Shown here one piece after another: positions 62,801-64,000 of a stretch of 64,000 bases of DNA (position 1 is its first letter; each line of letters opens with the position of its first letter). The notes under the pieces were generated by a model. It was not told where the DNA came from and ran no database searches. It saw nothing but the letters and a program-made list of their open reading frames with translations. The DNA is from Auanema rhodensis (taxonomy: Eukaryota > Nematoda > Chromadorea > Rhabditida > Rhabditidae), in contig OZ059897.1 in NCBI GenBank assembly GCA_964057225.1, positions 9,238,001 through 9,302,000 on the forward strand, written 5' to 3'. Both the position numbers and the translations under genes were made by a program.

Positions 62801-64000
62801 ACGATGGTACTGACTTGCATACTGTTGTTGCAAAGCAATTGGGTATAAATAGGAATAGTGCCAAGGTTAATAAAAAAAGTAGAAATCTTAAAGCCAAGAA
62901 ACTTTAAATCAATAATCTGTTCTAATCTGAACGTTTTTTTCCTAGTTTTAGGTAGTTTTGAAATTATCTGCAATATAATAGTTACAAAAATATTTCGTTA
63001 TTTTTGTATTCCCAATTCTGTTTTAGATATTAAATTATGCTCGATTATATGGATCTGGTCAACGTCATGCTGAGCTTTCACTTGTTCAAAGTGGAGTACC
63101 TCCTAACGATGCTAAAAAAATCAGTAGAGATCTATTTGCTCTTACAAAGGGGACTATATCATTGTATATTATTGTTTTTAACGTAATATGTAAGTTTAAT
63201 GTTTAGTTGGCGTCGACTGCAATCATCTTTGGTACCTTTGCTGGATCAATTTAAACATGATGGAGGGACTGTTACAACTTTAGGGTTTGATGGAAATTTC
63301 TATTTACCTTCATATTCCAATATGTTTAAGTATGAGTTTTAACTATATCTTTCATTTGTTATTTATTGAATATAGAGATGGTGTTATAAAATTTGAAGAT
63401 TGGTTATTAACAAAGTTGAACGAGGGAGGGGTCATGTACAATCCCGAAGATGTTCTTCCACTAATTTATGAAAATTTTGGAAAGGAATATTCATTATATT
63501 ACGGGGGATAGTGAGTCAATATTATTATCCTCCTTATTTATTTATTTAGCGAGTCAGCAACATTTAATTTCCTCGAAGAAGAAACAAGAAAAAAATTATT
63601 AAGAACTCCAGTGCTGGACTGTCAATTAGGCGATTCATTAGCCCAATTATCAGAAGATGTTCCAGATAGGTATGCATTTAATGCTAAGTATAAGCGCTCT
63701 GTAATGAACTGGGTAACTCAGGAATAGTTTTAAAAACTGTAATATAAATTTTAAGCTAGTGCAATCTTCTGCAGTAGATTTCTTACATTTGCTACTCCTC
63801 TGCATGGAAGGATTTTGTTCAACATATGATATTAAATGCCGTTTCGTGATATCTATACATGATGAGGTATTCCAAAATTGAAATTTGTATATTCAATTAA
63901 TATCGTTTTAGATACGATATCTCTGTCCTAATGAGGAAGCAGCTCGTGTTGGTTTGGCATTAATGTTAAGTAATCTGTATGTGAGAGCTTTCATAACTGA
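59837..64000 (+). CDS. polg-1: Mitochondrial DNA polymerase gamma catalytic subunit (partial, runs off the right end)
   Basis: A multi-exon gene, incomplete at its 3' end. The N-terminus ([20 protein letters not shown], then VRRYSSPG) is basic and hydroxylated, as for a mitochondrial presequence. Exonuclease motifs: Exo I (VFDVETC), Exo II (IGHNVGYDR), Exo III ([18 protein letters not shown]). Polymerase motif A is [11 protein letters not shown], motif B is in [16 protein letters not shown], and motif C is ISIHDEIRYL near the window end. All catalytic acids in view are intact. The enzyme replicates mtDNA. It probably shares a primary transcript with trpp-5. The last codons of the thumb/palm end are missing from the window. 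Confidence 0.95.

Noticed and set aside
1-64000. tRNA, rRNA, CRISPR or prokaryotic elements
   Set aside because: No tRNA A/B box pair, rRNA core sequence or regularly spaced repeat was recognised by eye. The splicing pattern is eukaryotic throughout.

Overview
The window is nuclear DNA of a free-living-type (rhabditid) nematode. The evidence is many short introns (about 45-60 bases) ending in TTTCAG-like acceptors, AT-rich sequence with weak poly(A) signals, closely spaced same-strand gene pairs typical of trans-spliced nematode operons, and protein families with nematode character (CxxxC-repeat ABU/PQN-type proteins, expanded M13 peptidases, SINH-1, RSR-2). No virus, CRISPR array, tRNA or rRNA was recognised. 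All gene models below were spliced by hand from reading frame and GT-AG (twice GC-AG) signals.

Left half (1-35 kb) is gene-poor. It holds four multi-exon genes for secreted, cysteine- and glutamine-rich proteins built from C-x3-C-x3-C-x3-C modules: gene A (+, 1282-3288), gene B (-, 15978-24757), gene C (-, 25920-28671) and gene D (+, 31142-32785). They resemble the Caenorhabditis abu/pqn group, which is linked to pharyngeal cuticle. All four share one architecture: a signal-peptide exon, a phase-0 first intron, then a furin-type R-x-K/R-R site just before the first cysteine. Gene B is exceptional: about 1,600 residues, with one 1,048-codon exon. A and D end in a GNxCC-type tail; B and C end in a basic KRS tail. 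A BTB-domain gene (13245-14818) lies between A and B. The remaining left-half DNA holds microsatellites, several GC-richer islands and a few unexplained open frames.

Right half (36-64 kb) is gene-dense: an M13 neprilysin-like metallopeptidase (+), an unorthodox aquaporin (+), a CIP2A-like Armadillo/coiled-coil gene (-), a degraded transposon-like patch, rsr-2 and sinh-1 in an operon-like pair (+), a MATH-domain coiled-coil gene (-), and trpp-5 plus the mitochondrial DNA polymerase polg-1 in a second operon-like pair (+, polg-1 running off the right end). From memory, rsr-2, sinh-1, polg-1 and probably trpp-5 are also close neighbours on C. elegans chromosome II (clone Y57A10A), so this end looks like conserved synteny.

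Functionally the right half is housekeeping: splicing (rsr-2), TORC2 (sinh-1), a PP2A-inhibitor homologue, Golgi tethering (trpp-5) and mtDNA replication (polg-1). The left half looks like a specialised extracellular-matrix locus. The most interesting material is the ABU/PQN-like quartet with its giant member, the aquaporin with both NPA boxes altered, and a nematode CIP2A homologue.
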